In this document: one piece after another, positions 1 through 12,305 of the stretch
Layout of the letters: every line of letters begins with the position of its first letter
How positions within the stretch are numbered: the stretch's first letter is position 1
DNA from: Triatoma infestans
Lineage: Eukaryota; Arthropoda; Insecta; Hemiptera; Reduviidae
Reading direction: 5' to 3'
DNA: 64,000 nucleotides
NCBI GenBank assembly: GCA_011037195.1
Contig: JAAEAF010000088.1
Coordinates: 186,001-250,000 of the forward strand
Translations under genes and position numbers: made by a program
The notes under the pieces: generated by a model
Database searches by the model: none
Told to the model about the DNA's origin: nothing
The model's input: only the letters and a program-made list of their open reading frames with translations

Positions 1-562
1 TTTAATATATGAAATCTATCGATGTTTTTATAGGGAAAATCGCAGAAAACTGTTTAGTAAAAACAATTCCGGTCAATCGATTTTTTTTTTTCATACTTGG
101 AATTTTGGCAATATATCTAATTTTAATTAATATTATTTAGATGAAGTAATCATAAAATAAATTAAAATAACACTTTAGAGGAAAGCATAACCTATTCCTT
201 CCCTCATAATCCCCTTAAATGAATAAAAAAAAAAAAAAAAAAATCGTTGGAGCCGTTTTCGAAAAAGTCGCAAATAAGTGACTGAAAAATCCATTCAGAA
301 AACAGTACTTCCGGTTGAGGAATTTTGACATATCTCATTGTGATATCCAAAAGAGAATGTCAAGTTTGAACTCTGCGATTTTTTTTTTTTTTGAAAGATG
401 CTGTCCACACACACGCACACACACACGCATACACAGACAATTTACTAAAAACCACTTTTTTTTGTCTCAAGAGACCTCAAAACCTTCATTTCCGATGAAA
501 ACAAAATGTCCAAAATAAGTAACGATCAAGATCCTTACTATGTGTGAAGAAAAAGTAATGTT
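1..562 (-). repeat. HINE-like element, 5' part, cut by window start
   Basis: Copy of the window's dominant repeat, read on the minus strand. It holds the module beginning ATCGTTGGAGCCGTTTT (around 243), the ACTTCCGG box (306), a CA-rich tract (397-430) that is the complement of the family's (GT)n, and the ACCTCAAAA...GAAAACA block leading to a degraded terminal repeat near 540-560. The 3' half lies outside the window. It has no coding capacity of its own; the 67-aa ORF across the CA tract is a by-product. Confidence 0.8.
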
Positions 563-713
563 GAAAGATTATTTTTTTCATATTTTTTTGGTTTTCTGCC
601 AACATTCACTTTTATTAAAAAATTAATTACAGTTTAATTATCCAAACACATCTAATTTAATTGGACATGCAAATCTTAGTTTTATGGTTCATATTGTTTA
701 CCTATATTTACCT

Positions 714-1465
714 TTTTCTTATAAACTGTGACAAGAAGTGTTGCGATTGTATCATAATTGAGTATTCACCGGAATTATATGTTTTTGAAGTTCCTGAAGT
801 GCCAAAACAATGATTTTAGTGAGTATTATGTTTGTGAGTTTTGTAGGGGTTTGTGCGTTTTGAACAAACAGAATATGTCTTAAACGTAAAAAAGATAGGA
901 AGCTCAAATTTAAGATTCCATTCAGGTTCCCATCAAAAATATTCGTATTTAATACATTTTTCAACTTTTTTTTTTTACAATTGTTTCAAAATCAATTCTT
1001 TAAACTTCGTATTCTGTGAATACACATAAACGCCTATCTTTTTTATTTGAAAAGTTTTTCCAGGAGTAAACCGATTTTATGAAAACAAGGAGTTCTGAGG
1101 GAAGTGCAACTTTAAGCTTTTTTTCTAAACTGCCACGTTAGCGGCGGCTTTAGTAACTATCTTTAAACTTGAAAATATCTAACTCCTTCACTCTTATTGG
1201 TAACTTTTTTCTGAAAACAATTATTTTAGGTTTTCCACGGTATCTGGTCATGTTATTCCAGTTTTCAGATTTGATCTAGGCTTTGTATTCTGAGTGACAA
1301 TGTAATCAATTTAAGTACTACTTCTTTATGTGCTAAACCAACTTGTTGCCTCACTAACGCTATATTTATGTTGAAGCAACCCTAGAGTGAAAATTCTAAT
1401 TTTGAAGAAAATTGTCAGTTTTATGATTAAGAGAAAGTCGTGTGAGATTTCACATCAGAAATATT
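714..1465 (+). repeat. HINE-like element, strongly diverged
   Basis: The order of blocks follows the full-length copies: a degraded 5' end with TTGCGATTGTATCATAATT (about 740), GAGTATTCACCGGAA, a T/G-rich part, GGAAGCTCAAATTTAAGATTCC (about 899), a CTATCTTTTTTATTTGAAAAG module (about 1036), and finally AAGAGAAAGTCGTGTGAGATTTCACA (about 1429-1454), which is the sub-terminal repeat plus the 3' hairpin. Many substitutions and indels point to an old copy. Confidence 0.65.
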
Positions 1466-1934
1466 TATTTAGTTTATTAATTTCACAAACTTCATAGTAT
1501 TATTCCAAAGAATAATTTTTGTTAACACTATCGGTAATGATTACAGGATGTACAAATAAATAGATAAAAAAAAAAAGTGATTCATTTCCTGTGAACATCC
1601 GTTAGAGCCACTCTTCTTGTTAAATGCGTATTATGTAAACAGGTAAACACATGTAACAGATACATATAAATATATAATATGTAATAAATTTGCTTATAAA
1701 TAATACGCATTATTTAAGATAATGAATACATTATATTAGAGAATTAAAAATATTATATTGGAAGGAAAAACAAAATATTAGTTAAAAATCCCCCCCCCCC
1801 CAAATAAGCAGACAAATCACGAACTAAGATTATGTAAATATTCTTAATTAGGTAAATTGCTTCTTCATTTTATACTTAGAGAAAGCCTACTTCATTCTAT
1901 GGTCAACGACTGTTCCTTGGCGTTCGACCATCAT
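1466..1934. other. AT-rich spacer with C tract
   Basis: No gene or known element is seen. It contains a run of eleven C at about 1791-1801, unusual in this AT-rich setting, and simple A/T-rich sequence. Confidence 0.5.
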
Positions 1935-2600
1935 CAGTATATAATAGCCCCGATATTGTCGACATTGTTAAACTAGAATAAAGAAAGGTGGAATTGGTCC
2001 CAGTGGCTCACAATCACCGCGATCCAGAAGGATCTATTGTGAAGTCCCTCTGGAGAAAGAACTTTCGTTAACCACAATTTCAGAACACTCAAAAGCCCCA
2101 AAGTCGCATGAGAGGCGTTTCCGTATAGTTCGTCCTCATTGGCGATTCAATGGAGGAATCTCCGCTCTTGCCTGCCCCTCGCAAAGAGCGGTGTATCTTC
2201 TTCAGTCAGGCAAAATCTTTCATTGACTACTATCACAGTAGGCTCATCAGCTGTCTTAGTCTACAGTGCCCGGTCAATAGTCCCACCATAACTCTTAAGC
2301 AGATGGGTTAAGCAGATGCTCTAAACTAAACCTTTGCTTAGGATCCCCTAATGAACTCTTTCGATTGAACTCTTTTGTGGCGTTTGGCTAATGGTATCCT
2401 TCCAACAGGCCTCTGATTTATTGCGAACCCAGGACGTAAAAACCGATTTTGGCATTACCCTGGTAACATCGCAGAAAGGTGGTTCCAGACCCATAAAATA
2501 TCTATTTGAACCTTTTCGGAACAATTCGTCCGAACAAGATAGAGTGAGCTTCAAAAAAGATAATTTAGTAACCAATTGTGATATTAAATTAAGTGGCTTT
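1935..2600 (-). pseudogene. LINE (I-like) ORF2 C-terminal remnant
   Basis: Read on the minus strand, the pieces follow the order of an I/R1-type LINE after the RNase H domain: EPPFCDVTRVMPKSVFTSW (about 2500), ACWKDTISQ, EFIRGS (about 2345), then VGLLTGHCRLRQ (about 2270) and a CLTEEDTP stretch where the C-terminal zinc knuckle should be. The pieces lie in different frames with several stops. The same layout (EPAIGV..., LTGHCGLRRHL) occurs in the copies at 22.9 and 32.4 kb, so these probably belong to one family. It cannot encode a working protein. Confidence 0.65.
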
Positions 2601-4696
2601 TCCGGTGCAGCAGTTATGGTAAGAACATCTCATCAGCGGTACCGTAACATTTTCAGCCATCATTTCTCTCCGTGTGCCTTATGCATGAGAACAAATATAA
2701 TACCACATATAGACGAAGAAAATCTGCAGTTTGAATAAATGATTTGTTTTTGCTGAAAGTAAAATCACAAAAGCTTACAAGTAATGTAATAACCAGACGT
2801 TAGAAATTTGAAATGCCAAAGAGAATTCTACGTCATTGCCGGGTAACCTTAATATAATATATAAAACAGAACGGTTACGCGGAAGATGTAATACAAACTG
2901 AACTGGTAACGGATTAATAATTTGGCAGATTCTAGGTTAAATTCCTAGAGCGCAGCTAGATTTTTTAATAGGAGCAGTTTTAAGTAGGCTTTTATAGGCG
3001 TTATTGAAGGCGTGCCGTACAAAACTTGTATAAGCAAAAATTTAAGCCACGGATTGTCTTGATTTGAACATTTCGAAAATATTAGATGTTATAATTGTTC
3101 GAAAAAAAAACTATTGTTTTGTGCCTATTGTCAGGTGAAACACTCACACTTCACATTGACTGATAGTTCTAGAGAGATGGTACGATCTACTATTTTACAG
3201 AAAAGGTAAATTAGACAGTGGTGGTAGCCCCCTTTGGAATCCCAATAAAATCAATATTTCCAAAACATTTCCAAGGCCCCTTAATAATGCGAAGGTCGTC
3301 ATTCAGAACATTGTCTGATTTTTTTTTTTTTTTTATAAGCAGTTGAAATGAATTTTGCCCCCCAGATTGTTAAAAGTAAATCCTTTATCCAGTATTACAG
3401 GACCCCCAAACTTTAATCCGGACATGGTCCACTTTCCGAAAACTTGTAATTTGTCGAATCCTAATCACTTCCCTCCTTTTTTTGAGTATGTATTCAGTTT
3501 TTTTCAATCCTCATGTGTGATAATTTTACAGCGTTCCGCTGCTAGCGGGACTACAATATCAATAGTCCAGAATAGTCAGCATTTTGAATAGTCTTATTTA
3601 TTTTTATTTTCTCTAACTGTTGTTAGACGAAGTACTTTCTTATTATTTTCCATCGATTTGATAATTTACTGAAGAACTTTCATAAGTTTTTCTTTAAGTG
3701 ACCGGTTTTCTTAATAATCCTTATCAACCATTGTAAATTAATAAATAAAAATTACACTTATTCAGGGTGTCGGAAAGTAATAATTTCCATTTAAAAATCA
3801 ATTTCAAAAATTTGATGAGCTGTTAATTCTAATTTCTTCTTTCAGCTGTAAGAGAAATAACGAAATATTGATTTTAAGTAACGTTTCAATCGATCACGCA
3901 TTACATACACAAGCATCCCATCAGAATCGGAATAAATGAATCTGTCATAAATTGTCACCATTATAGTTGACGCGTAAGAAATATTTGTGTTATATGTATG
4001 TAGCAAAATTATAATTAATAATAATTAATGAAATGCAATATAGCATGCATACATTTAATTTTTTACACTTTTTTTTTTCTTTTAATAATTAATATATTGT
4101 TCCCTTGCATAATTTTAATTACAGAGAACGTTTTTCTCAGTAGTATGCAAATATATAATATATAATGTGTAAAATTTATAAATATTACACAGTGAAAGAT
4201 CTTTCTGGGTACGGTGTCAACACTTGCATGGGAAACATATATGTCCTTGGTATTATTATATGTGCATTTTTCAATTTTACATTCATAAAAATATCTTAAT
4301 TGCATTTAGTAGTATCATTATAGACAATTTCTTTTTTCTTACAAATTGTTGGTTATACAAACACTTTCTGTAATTACATTATGAAAAATATGTGATTCAT
4401 TCTAGAAAAACAAAAAATTTTAATACTTCGAAATTGGTATCTTTTAATATAGAGTAAAACTATATTTACATTTTCAAGGATGAACTTCCCAAAAGTATTA
4501 TTTACTCCTTTAGGAAAAAAAGAAGCTCGAAGAAATTATTAAAAATTAACATTAATTTAAGAAGTTATTTACGTATACTAATGGTTCACTGTTTTTGACA
4601 AAATTGCGGCAAAGCTAAGATGTTATCTGTCAAAAATCTATTTCAGTTTCTTTTGTTGCTTTAAAAATGTTGCAAATTGAGATTTTTTTTTTTTTT
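2601..4696. other. Unexplained AT-rich spacer
   Basis: No convincing gene, RNA or element was found on either strand. It contains homopolymer A/T runs (for example 3319-3334). The longest ORFs (115 aa at 2391-2738, overlapping the LINE remnant, and 78 aa at 3355-3591) match nothing I recognise and look fortuitous. Confidence 0.45.
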
Positions 4697-5139
4697 TAGA
4701 GAGAGAGAGAGAGGATGATTCTCTTCTCTTTTTCTTTCACCTCCATTTGTGTGAATGGGTGAAAGAAAACTCGCAAAAAATTCTAACTTGTTATTCGTTA
4801 TGTTACTTCTTAATGTAAGAATCGGGTATCCGGCAAGAAAATTTCATTAAGAATCTATCCACCTTATTGCATGCTTTTCCAGTTGTTCAGATGCTTTTCT
4901 CGAAAAGATCACCAACTACTCACACAGATCTATCACTTAAAAAACTTGCAAAAAAAAAAAGTTTCTCTTCAAATGTGTTGTGTAAATTCCGAGTTTTAAA
5001 GAAAAATTATCAAAAGATGAGAAAAGCAATAGAAGAAAGTTGTGTGATGGATTTTTCATTGACCTTTTTTTTAAAACACCACTGCGTGCGTGGCTTGGTG
5101 TGCATCCGGTAAAATTCGCCAAAGAAATGCAACGAAATG
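4697..5139. other. Spacer with short GA microsatellite
   Basis: An (AG) tract at about 4699-4713 follows a T run. The remainder is unremarkable AT-rich sequence without recognisable coding potential. Confidence 0.5.
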
Positions 5140-5525
5140 GAGATAGTGATAATAGTAGCAGTTAGTAATGGTAGCGGCAGCAGTTAGAAGTAGTAGTAGT
5201 GGTAGTGGGGGTAGTAATTAGAAGTAGTAGTATGGTAGCGGTAGTAGTTAGAAGTAGTAGTAGTGGTAGGGGTAATAGCTAGAACTGGTAGTAGTTAGAA
5301 GTAGTAGTAGTGGTATAGATGTAGTTAGTAGTGATAGTAGTTAGGAGTGTAGTAGTGGTATGGGAAGTAGTTAGGAGTGTAGTAGTGGTATGGGAAGTAG
5401 TTACTAGTGGTAGTAGTTTGAAGTAGTAGTAGTGGTAGTGGAAGTAGTAGTGGTAGTGGAAGAGTAGTGGTAGTGGAAGTAGTAGTGGTAGTTAGAAGTA
5501 ATAGTAGTGGTAATGGTAGTACATT
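5140..5525 (+). repeat. GTA/GTG trinucleotide-rich array
   Basis: Imperfect array of GTA, GTG and TTA triplets (GTAGTAGTGGTAG variants) for about 380 bp, with higher-order repeats such as TAGTTAGGAGTGTAGTAG occurring twice near 5340-5400. It ends just before an unrelated short ORF. It is most likely a microsatellite or minisatellite. Confidence 0.85.
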
Positions 5526-5728
5526 TCCAGATAAAATGCTGAAGACCTATCCCCCCCGGTTCGCTACTTCCTTGATCCTAGCTAGAGACATCAACAGTGA
5601 TACTTCCATATATTTCAACAGCCTTGACACAGTCGAAATCGACAGAGCAAACTGACGTCGCTTAGTGAGCTCATTCTTATCGACTCAGTAGCGATTATAA
5701 AAAAAAACATATTTACTAAGCGACAATA

Positions 5729-6702
5729 ATTACTTACTCTTAATCCTCCAAGTAAGAGGAAGTATTGTAATCGTGTCAAATTTTCGATATCGAGTTTTCA
5801 CCGGAAATATCCGTTTTGAGGTCTCCTGAGTCGAAAAAAGTGGTTTTTAGAACATGGTCTGTGTGAGTGTGTGTATGTATGTATGTGAACAGCACAGCTC
5901 AAAAACAAAAAATCGTAGGAAGTTCAAACTTGATATTCCGTTAGGGTATCACCTACTGTAGATTATCTGTCAAATTTCCTTAACCGGAAATACCACATTA
6001 CTGAATTTTTTTTTTTTACTTTTTTGCACTTTTCGCAAAAATGGCCCCAATGATTTTCTTGAAACTTGGTACATCAACTACATATACAAAGAGCTACAAC
6101 TTTTATTTGAAACTTTTCTTCGGGAAAATACACTTAAGATTACTTACGGGGAGGGTGAGGGTTACGGTTTCCTCTAAAGTACTAGTTCAGTTTATTACAC
6201 AATTCTATCATCTAAATAATGTTAATTAGAATTAAATATGTTGTTGAAACTCCGAATTTGAAGAAGAACCGGAAGTGCGTTTTTTTACTAGGAAGTATTT
6301 CTCAGTTTTCTGCTATTTTCTCTGAAACGACACCAACTATTTTCTTTAAACTTGGAATGTGATCTACACATATAAAGAGCTACACTTTTATTTGAAACCT
6401 TTCTGCTGGTAAAGTCATTAAAGGGATTTTTGGGAGAGGGGTGGGGGTTATATTTTTCTCTAAAGTGCTACACAGTTGATTATACAAAACTAACATCCAA
6501 ACAAAATTAATTACAATAAATAGGTTGTCGAAATTCTGGGTTTCAAGAACATTAATGAACCGGAAGTGCGTTTATATGAACGGTTTTTTTAATATTTGCA
6601 ATTTCCTCCATAAAAAAAAAACAGCGAAGAATTTCATTAAATTTGATATATTAACTATAAAATTTGTCAAAATGGAGTAAGAGAATGTTGTGCGAGTGTA
6701 AA
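5729..6702 (+). repeat. HINE-like element, nearly full length
   Basis: The 5' end TTACTCTTAATCCTCCAAGTA is followed by the TTGTAATCGTGTCAAATTTTC block (5767), TTTTCACCGGAAATATCCG, a (TGTA/TG) tract (5863-5886), AGCTCAAAAACAAAAAATCG, and two modules with TACAACTTTTATTTGAAAC (about 6094 and 6376). The 3' end has GGAGTAAGAGAATGT (6674-6688), the inverted copy of the terminal repeat, and a degraded hairpin. No transposase is encoded. Confidence 0.85.
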
Positions 6703-6849
6703 AAGTTTTTTTTTAAGCTTTACTAGAGTTAAGTGTTTGTTTTCTTTTATCCGCTAAATATTTACATGTTTGTGTTTTTTGATTTTACTTCAATTTGTGA
6801 CTTGTCCTAGTTGTGTTCTTTGCAACACAACCTACTTGAGCAGCCCCAT

Positions 6850-7565
6850 TTAGTTTTCTTTGTAATCGTGTTTAAAATTTTCGATATCGAGTTTTTAACG
6901 GAAATATTCGTTTTGAGATCTCCTAAGTCCAAAAAAGTGGCTTTTAGCAAATCGTCTGTGTTTATGTGTGTATGTGTGTGTGTGAACAGCATAGCTTAAA
7001 AACGAAAAACCGTAGAAAGTTAAAACTTAATATTCCGTTTAGGTGTCACCATGGGATCTGATGCTAAGTTATCTGACAAAATTCCTCAACCGGAAGTGCC
7101 ATTTTACTAGTTTTTTTTCTTTCTTTTTTTTGCGTTTTTCTCAAAAATGGCTCCGACGATTTTCTTTAAACTTGGTATATGAACTACAAATACAAAGGGG
7201 TACAACTTTTATTTGAAACATTTCTCTGGGAAAATTCATTACGGGCAGTTATGGGAGAGGGGTGGGGTTAGGTTTTCATCTGAAGTGCTATTTCAGTTTA
7301 TTAAACAATTCTGTCATCCAAATAATGTTAATTAGAATTGAATATGTTGTTGAAATTCCGAGTTTGAAAAAAATCGGATAACCTGAAGTGCGTTTACTTT
7401 ACCACTCTTAACTAAATGATTTTTTTCACTTTATCGCTATTTTCTCAAAAATGGCTTCGACGATTTTCTTGAAACTTCGTATATCAACTAAACAAACAAA
7501 GATCTACAACTTTTATTTAAAATATTTTTCATAGAAATTTTTTTTTTAATAAAGTGTTTTTCTCT
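6850..7565 (+). repeat. HINE-like element, 3'-truncated
   Basis: Lies in tandem with the previous copy, same orientation. It starts at TTTGTAATCGTGTTTAAAATT, keeps the (GT)n tract (6965-6982), the AGCTTAAAAACGAAAAACCG block and two modules, then runs into T- and TC-rich sequence at about 7540 without the sub-terminal repeat or hairpin. Confidence 0.8.
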
Positions 7566-8235
7566 CTCTCTCTCTGCTAACATAATACATTACTAGGAAC
7601 TAAAGAGGTAAAAGATGCATTTCCCTATGAAAAAACCCGCCAAACTTCATCATGATTATCATTCTGATATAAAAGACAATAAAAGGTTGACAATAAAAAA
7701 AAGATTAAAGTCTATGGTTAATTTAGTATTCTACAGATATAAAGAATGAGCAACATGCCAAATATTGTTTACTTTTACATAGTTGGATGCCAAGTGTAAG
7801 TTTAATTCGAATGCAAATGTTTAACACGCATCGCATTGTCTGATACATCACCACTTGCCAGTTGGAAACAGCTTTTATTATCTGATTATTGGTTAGGAGA
7901 GCACAATCATAAAAAAGCTATAGTTATTGATTAATAATAATTTTTTGTTTTTAATAAAAAAAAAAAAAAAATTAGCTTCAATTACCCAAACGACTTTCTC
8001 TTACTGCAGTCTTTACAATTCTAATTATTATTGTAAGAGAGTTTAATGTACGAAGGGGGAGATACCTAGCCGAAATCATAGCCTCCCACCTTCTCTCATT
8101 TATAGGGAAAAAACAAAAACGCGACGGTGACAACTCCACCATCGCATCACCCCAGACCCGGATCCACCCCACTCCCATTGCCCACAATCGCTGGGTGTCT
8201 GTACTTGATATTCCAGACACCCGTTAAACTCTAAA
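7566..8235. other. Spacer with TC tract and a GC-richer patch
   Basis: A (TC)n tract lies at about 7559-7575. The patch 8100-8235 is less AT-rich and lies just beyond the minisatellite of the neighbouring LINE remnant, of which it may be 3' flank. No gene was recognised. Confidence 0.4.
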
Positions 8236-8466
8236 CCTAAACACTCACACACCATAAACCATTCATACCAATAAATACTTTCACACACATTTGCTAAAAA
8301 CCTATTTACAATACCTAACTCATTCACACCAATAAATATTCCCATCCTAATGAATACTTTCATACGTCAAAGTTCTACCTCAATCAAGCCAATAAATACT
8401 TACACACATTAAAAAATCCTACCAACTAAACTACTCCGAACTCATTCCCGCTAATCACTTTCACAC
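8236..8466 (-). repeat. 58-62-bp minisatellite next to LINE 3' end
   Basis: About three and a half imperfect units, each containing ATTCAnnCCAATAAATAnTT followed by CACACATT and a variable part (units begin near 8266, 8322, 8382 and 8444). It abuts the C-terminal end of the minus-strand LINE remnant at 8467, so it probably represents that element's 3' untranslated region. Confidence 0.65.
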
Positions 8467-8800
8467 ATATTAGATACCAAATTGAGCCCCTTCTTTTCCC
8501 TTCATAACAATATGAACAAATTTCACCCAGATGTGAAATGCTTTTTCTCTAAGTTGATCTTTACATTCTAAACTTTGATGATTCTCCCTCTGCAATTCCT
8601 CAACAAATATCTTTCTTTCTTCACTCCATCGGTCACAATGCAGTGCAGTTTCCTCCATTCCACATAAGCAACATGGGTCTTCTTTTAAACGAAATCTAGC
8701 CAGGTAAGCTCCAAAGTTACCGTGCCCACTAAATTCTAATAGCTTCTTAATAAAGGACGGTGGGGATAATAACTGATAGTATTATGGCAACATAGCATCG
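8467..8800 (-). pseudogene. LINE (R1-like) ORF2 C-terminal remnant
   Basis: On the minus strand, SPPSFIKKLLEFSGHGNFG, AYLARFRLKEDPCCLCGMEE and TALHCDRWSEERKIFVEEL are in one frame. The GHGxFGAYL...DPxCxCG.EE...H...C..W...R pattern is the C-terminal zinc knuckle region of R1-clade LINEs. The spacing between H and C is compressed, which suggests a small deletion. The upstream domains (endonuclease, reverse transcriptase) are absent, as in a 5'-truncated retrocopy. Confidence 0.7.
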
Positions 8801-9204
8801 CAGCGTTCCCATCGGCCAACCAGAAAAACTTATATCGGCAGTATTAAGTTACGTCTAACTAATAGATTTCTCCCAATACCCCCCTCTAAAATCAATTTTA
8901 CTGGGAAATTGTTTCAAATAAAAGTAATCAATTCATTTAAATGCAGTTATCTTTAAAGGAAATTGATGAAGTTTTCTTTCAAGAAAATTTACGAAAAAAA
9001 ACTGGAAAATGTATTTCCATGAACTCCTAATTTTGTTTTACCGGTTTTCTTTAAACTAGCATTTAATTTATTTCTATTACAGCATTTTTGCCTTAATATT
9101 TACTATTTACCCTAACACTGCCTGAAAAGGACCTTTAGAGGAAAATTTCCATGTTGTAAATCTCACAGAATCTTTTCAAAATCAATTAACCTGGAAAAAT
9201 GGTT

Positions 9205-9505
9205 TCAATAATAAAAGTGATAGGCCGTTAAGTAATCTAGTAAGTAATGCAAAGTTTGTAGAAAAATCGTTGGAGCCGTTTTTGTGAAAATAGTGGAAAA
9301 TTGAAAGAAAACCATTCCAAGTAATGGCCACACCATAGATTGAAGGATTATAACTGGAACGACGCGATGGTGATGCTTGATTATTATATACACAAAATAT
9401 TCGCTAAAAAAACAAACATTCCTTTAATATTTAGCAGTTATCAAAACATTCAATTCCGATGAAAAGTCAATTAGAAAATTTAACAAGATTCCATAACTTT
9501 ATAAT
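9205..9505 (-). repeat. HINE-like element fragment
   Basis: Contains AAATCGTTGGAGCCGTTTTTG (about 9264) and, after a non-matching part, ATTCGCTAAAAA, CCGATGAAAAGTCAATTAG and AAAATTTAACAAGATT in family order (minus orientation). Internal parts are missing. Confidence 0.6.
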
Positions 9506-11830
9506 TAATATATTACTAAAATTGTCCAGAGGCTGGAAAAAAATTACCAATCGACAGTTTTATTATTGATAGATTTCACAAAATCTAATTTAATTAGAAT
9601 ATAGGTTTATTGGTAGCGCCATCAAATTGTCCTCGGCTAGATGTATCCTTGATATAGCCAGCTAAATTAGGTTAACAACAGTTTTTTTTTTTGGAGAGGA
9701 AGGGAATAAATAAGTAGTGTACTGGGTCATCTACATCATTAAATAATAGTAAATAATTTAATTTTATTAGCATCCATCTAATGAATAATTAAATAAGGTC
9801 TAAAATTCTCTAATAAGGTAGTGTGGTATTTTGTGCGGGTAGCGCTAGTAATTATTTTAAATTTCCGGCCAATTTTTTTTTTTTTTTTAAATTATGAATC
9901 TATTTTGTGTAACTGATTTCTTATTTCGTAACATTTATATACAAATTTAGTAAAATTTAATAACTTGGCTCAAGTCAATTTTAATCTTTCATCAATATAA
10001 CCGAAAAAATATTACTTGTTGCTTCAAACCAACAAAATATATCCACTTTGTTTAATTAAAAAAAAAAAAAACTAACTTCCGGCTGAAATATTATAAAATT
10101 GGTCAATGATAAAAATTGAAAAATATTACTTATTGAAGTGTAATGTTCCAAAGTCTCTAAACTAGTTGCGATTTTTTGTTTTTGAGAATTTGGTCCGCAT
10201 ACTCACTTATTCCTGAAAAAAAACCATTCGCTAAAATGATTTTTCCGTACTCAAAATTGTGATTCTATGTGAAAATAGATGATAATTAATGATTTTCAAA
10301 ACTCAATTTCGCAAATCTGACAAGATCTCACAATGTCTCCTGTTAAGAATGTCATTTGACCAAACATTAACTACGAAGCTCAATTAAAAATTAATTATGT
10401 CCCTGAGTATGCATTTTATTGGATTTGAAATTATTTACTTTTATTTAGAAAAAATTATAGTTCTTTTACAACTGTTTTACAGACTAGAATTCCAAACTCT
10501 TTTTAACAAGCCCTTTAAGTTAACGGAACTAAGGAAAGGGCCAACAGACTTCAACGGATTCCCTGGTGCTCAAACGTTCAACCTTTCTTCCTTACAGAGA
10601 CCTAAGGGTTCCGGATTAAGGGATAACGGATTCCTCTCCCCTTCGGTCCCTAAAATATGCAAAAGGCACTCCCTCATTTCATTAAAAAACAACCAAGTGA
10701 TTGTAATTAAATTGTGAGTTAATTAAAATAAACTCACTTGATATTTACTCAATTAAACACCATACATTTCATTTAATAAAAATAACAGTTCGTTACTCCG
10801 TCAGACAAAACTGATCGAATGGTCATTTATATTAAAAAGGCAAAAGGTTCGTATTATTTACGAACTTAATGGCTAGATAGCACTAGATGTACATTTAAAA
10901 TTGAAGCAAAATAATAATGGTATGGCCAAATTGTACACAAGAAAGATCCTCAAGATATTTAGTACAGTATTACAATAGAAGTTTGCTATCTAACTTCTCC
11001 AAACAACTGATGATGACGTACACATTCTTCTTATTTTCATCGCTAGGCCCATTATTTCCTATCTGTGAATATGGTATGGAATATGGGTATAGTTTTTGAT
11101 GCTACAGTTACATTTAATGACCGATTTTTGATGCAATTTGTAAGACATCTTCCATAATGTTGGTCAAGAGATGGATCTTTTGTAGGTACATAAATGATAT
11201 TAAGGCATTGCAAGAGTTTTATTCCTGGCAATTTATGTCTCCCTGGAATATATTTCGCCCCGGCCAAAATAATGCTCCAGAATGTCCATACCATTACTGA
11301 ACTTCATAAATTATCTGTTTGTGTGCAAATCCAGTATCAGTTTTTTTTTTTAAATTATTAGAAAAAGAAGGAATTGCCAATAACTGCTGTAAGTTATTAG
11401 GACCTATTAATTGTTAAGATTTGGAATGCCCCTATTCCAATTTTCAATTGATTCAGGTGACACCAATCCTATTGAAAATTGCCATCTCTTTTTGCATTCC
11501 TTATGTTTCTATGGAGCAATCCAGACAATGTAGATATATTTTCACACGTTGCTGGAAACTCGCATAAACTGGCCTTCCCAAATTAGAATAATTTTTTATT
11601 TATTTATATCTTAATTTTAATTATATGTATATATTCTATTACAATTTAATTTGACTGAACTGTGAATGGTCCTTTTTAGTGTTGTCATTGTGAATAAGTA
11701 AATATAAATACAATTTGCAAATGAACACAACGTTCGTATTTCGAAAGATACAACTAATTATTGCTTTTAAAAATAACATTACAATCGTCTATATTACCAA
11801 TATAAAATTTGCAAGGTTTTTAAAGAACTA
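9506..11830. other. Unexplained spacer
   Basis: Mostly AT-rich with A/T homopolymers. A GC-richer patch at about 10500-10660 gives a 106-aa ORF (10397-10717, plus) that resembles no family I know. Overlapping ORFs at 10917-11294 are also unrecognised. No splice-bounded exon could be supported. Confidence 0.4.
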
Positions 11831-11837
11831 TTACTAT

Positions 11838-12052
11838 CTATGGGGAGGGGACCAAAGCCCTTCTGGTCACATATAGCTATCCCAAAGATCGAAGCACTGC
11901 CGGCCTCCGGACAGTGTTCTCTCGTTACAGACAACGTGAGCTGTAATAGGCTCCTAGGAAGAGAAAACCTAAGGGTAGTATTGCTGGACTCGAACCCGGG
12001 ACCTCCGCGTTGCTAGTCTAGTGCGCTACCACTGAGCTAATCCCTTCCCTTT
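11838..12052 (-). mobile_element. tRNA-derived SINE (family A)
   Basis: The minus strand starts with a tRNA-like head containing an A-box-like TTAGCTCAGTGGTAGCGC (about 12025-12042) and a B box GGTTCGAGTCC (11986-11997), the internal RNA polymerase III promoter. It continues for about 150 bp into a non-tRNA body. The last 40 bp (CTTTGGGATAGCTATATG ... CCAGAAGGGCTTTGG) closely match the 3' end of the LINEs at 22.9 and 32.8 kb. The anticodon arm does not fold as a normal tRNA, so it is a SINE and not a functional tRNA gene. Confidence 0.85.
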
Positions 12053-12224
12053 TAAAGAAGTAAAGTTAATATTTAAATTACAGCTAAAAAATAACAGTTC
12101 TTGAGCCACATCGGAAGCAGTTGGTTAAAGTAGTAAAAGCAAAGTGTACAATTCATACAACTTTAATTTCTTCATAAGAAACTTATATAAGATACTTCAA
12201 ATCTACATACAGCCCTTATCGCCG

Positions 12225-12305
12225 ATCCTTCTAATCATTGGAGCCGTGTTCTAGAAAATTGCGAATAACTGAAGAAAATAAATTGGAATTATACACTTTC
12301 CTTTA
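12225..12305 (-). repeat. HINE-like element crumb
   Basis: Only the CATTGGAGCCGTGTT...GAAAATTGCGAATAACTG module segment is recognisable. Confidence 0.4.

Noticed and set aside
2391..2738. 115-aa ORF as a host gene
   Set aside because: Its first part is antisense to the LINE remnant at 1935-2600, where the minus strand gives recognisable motifs.
10397..10717. 106-aa ORF
   Set aside because: Half of it is AT-rich translation; no known motif, signal peptide or splice boundary.
11975..12052. tRNA gene on the minus strand
   Set aside because: A and B boxes are present but the acceptor and anticodon stems do not pair properly and the sequence runs on into a SINE body.
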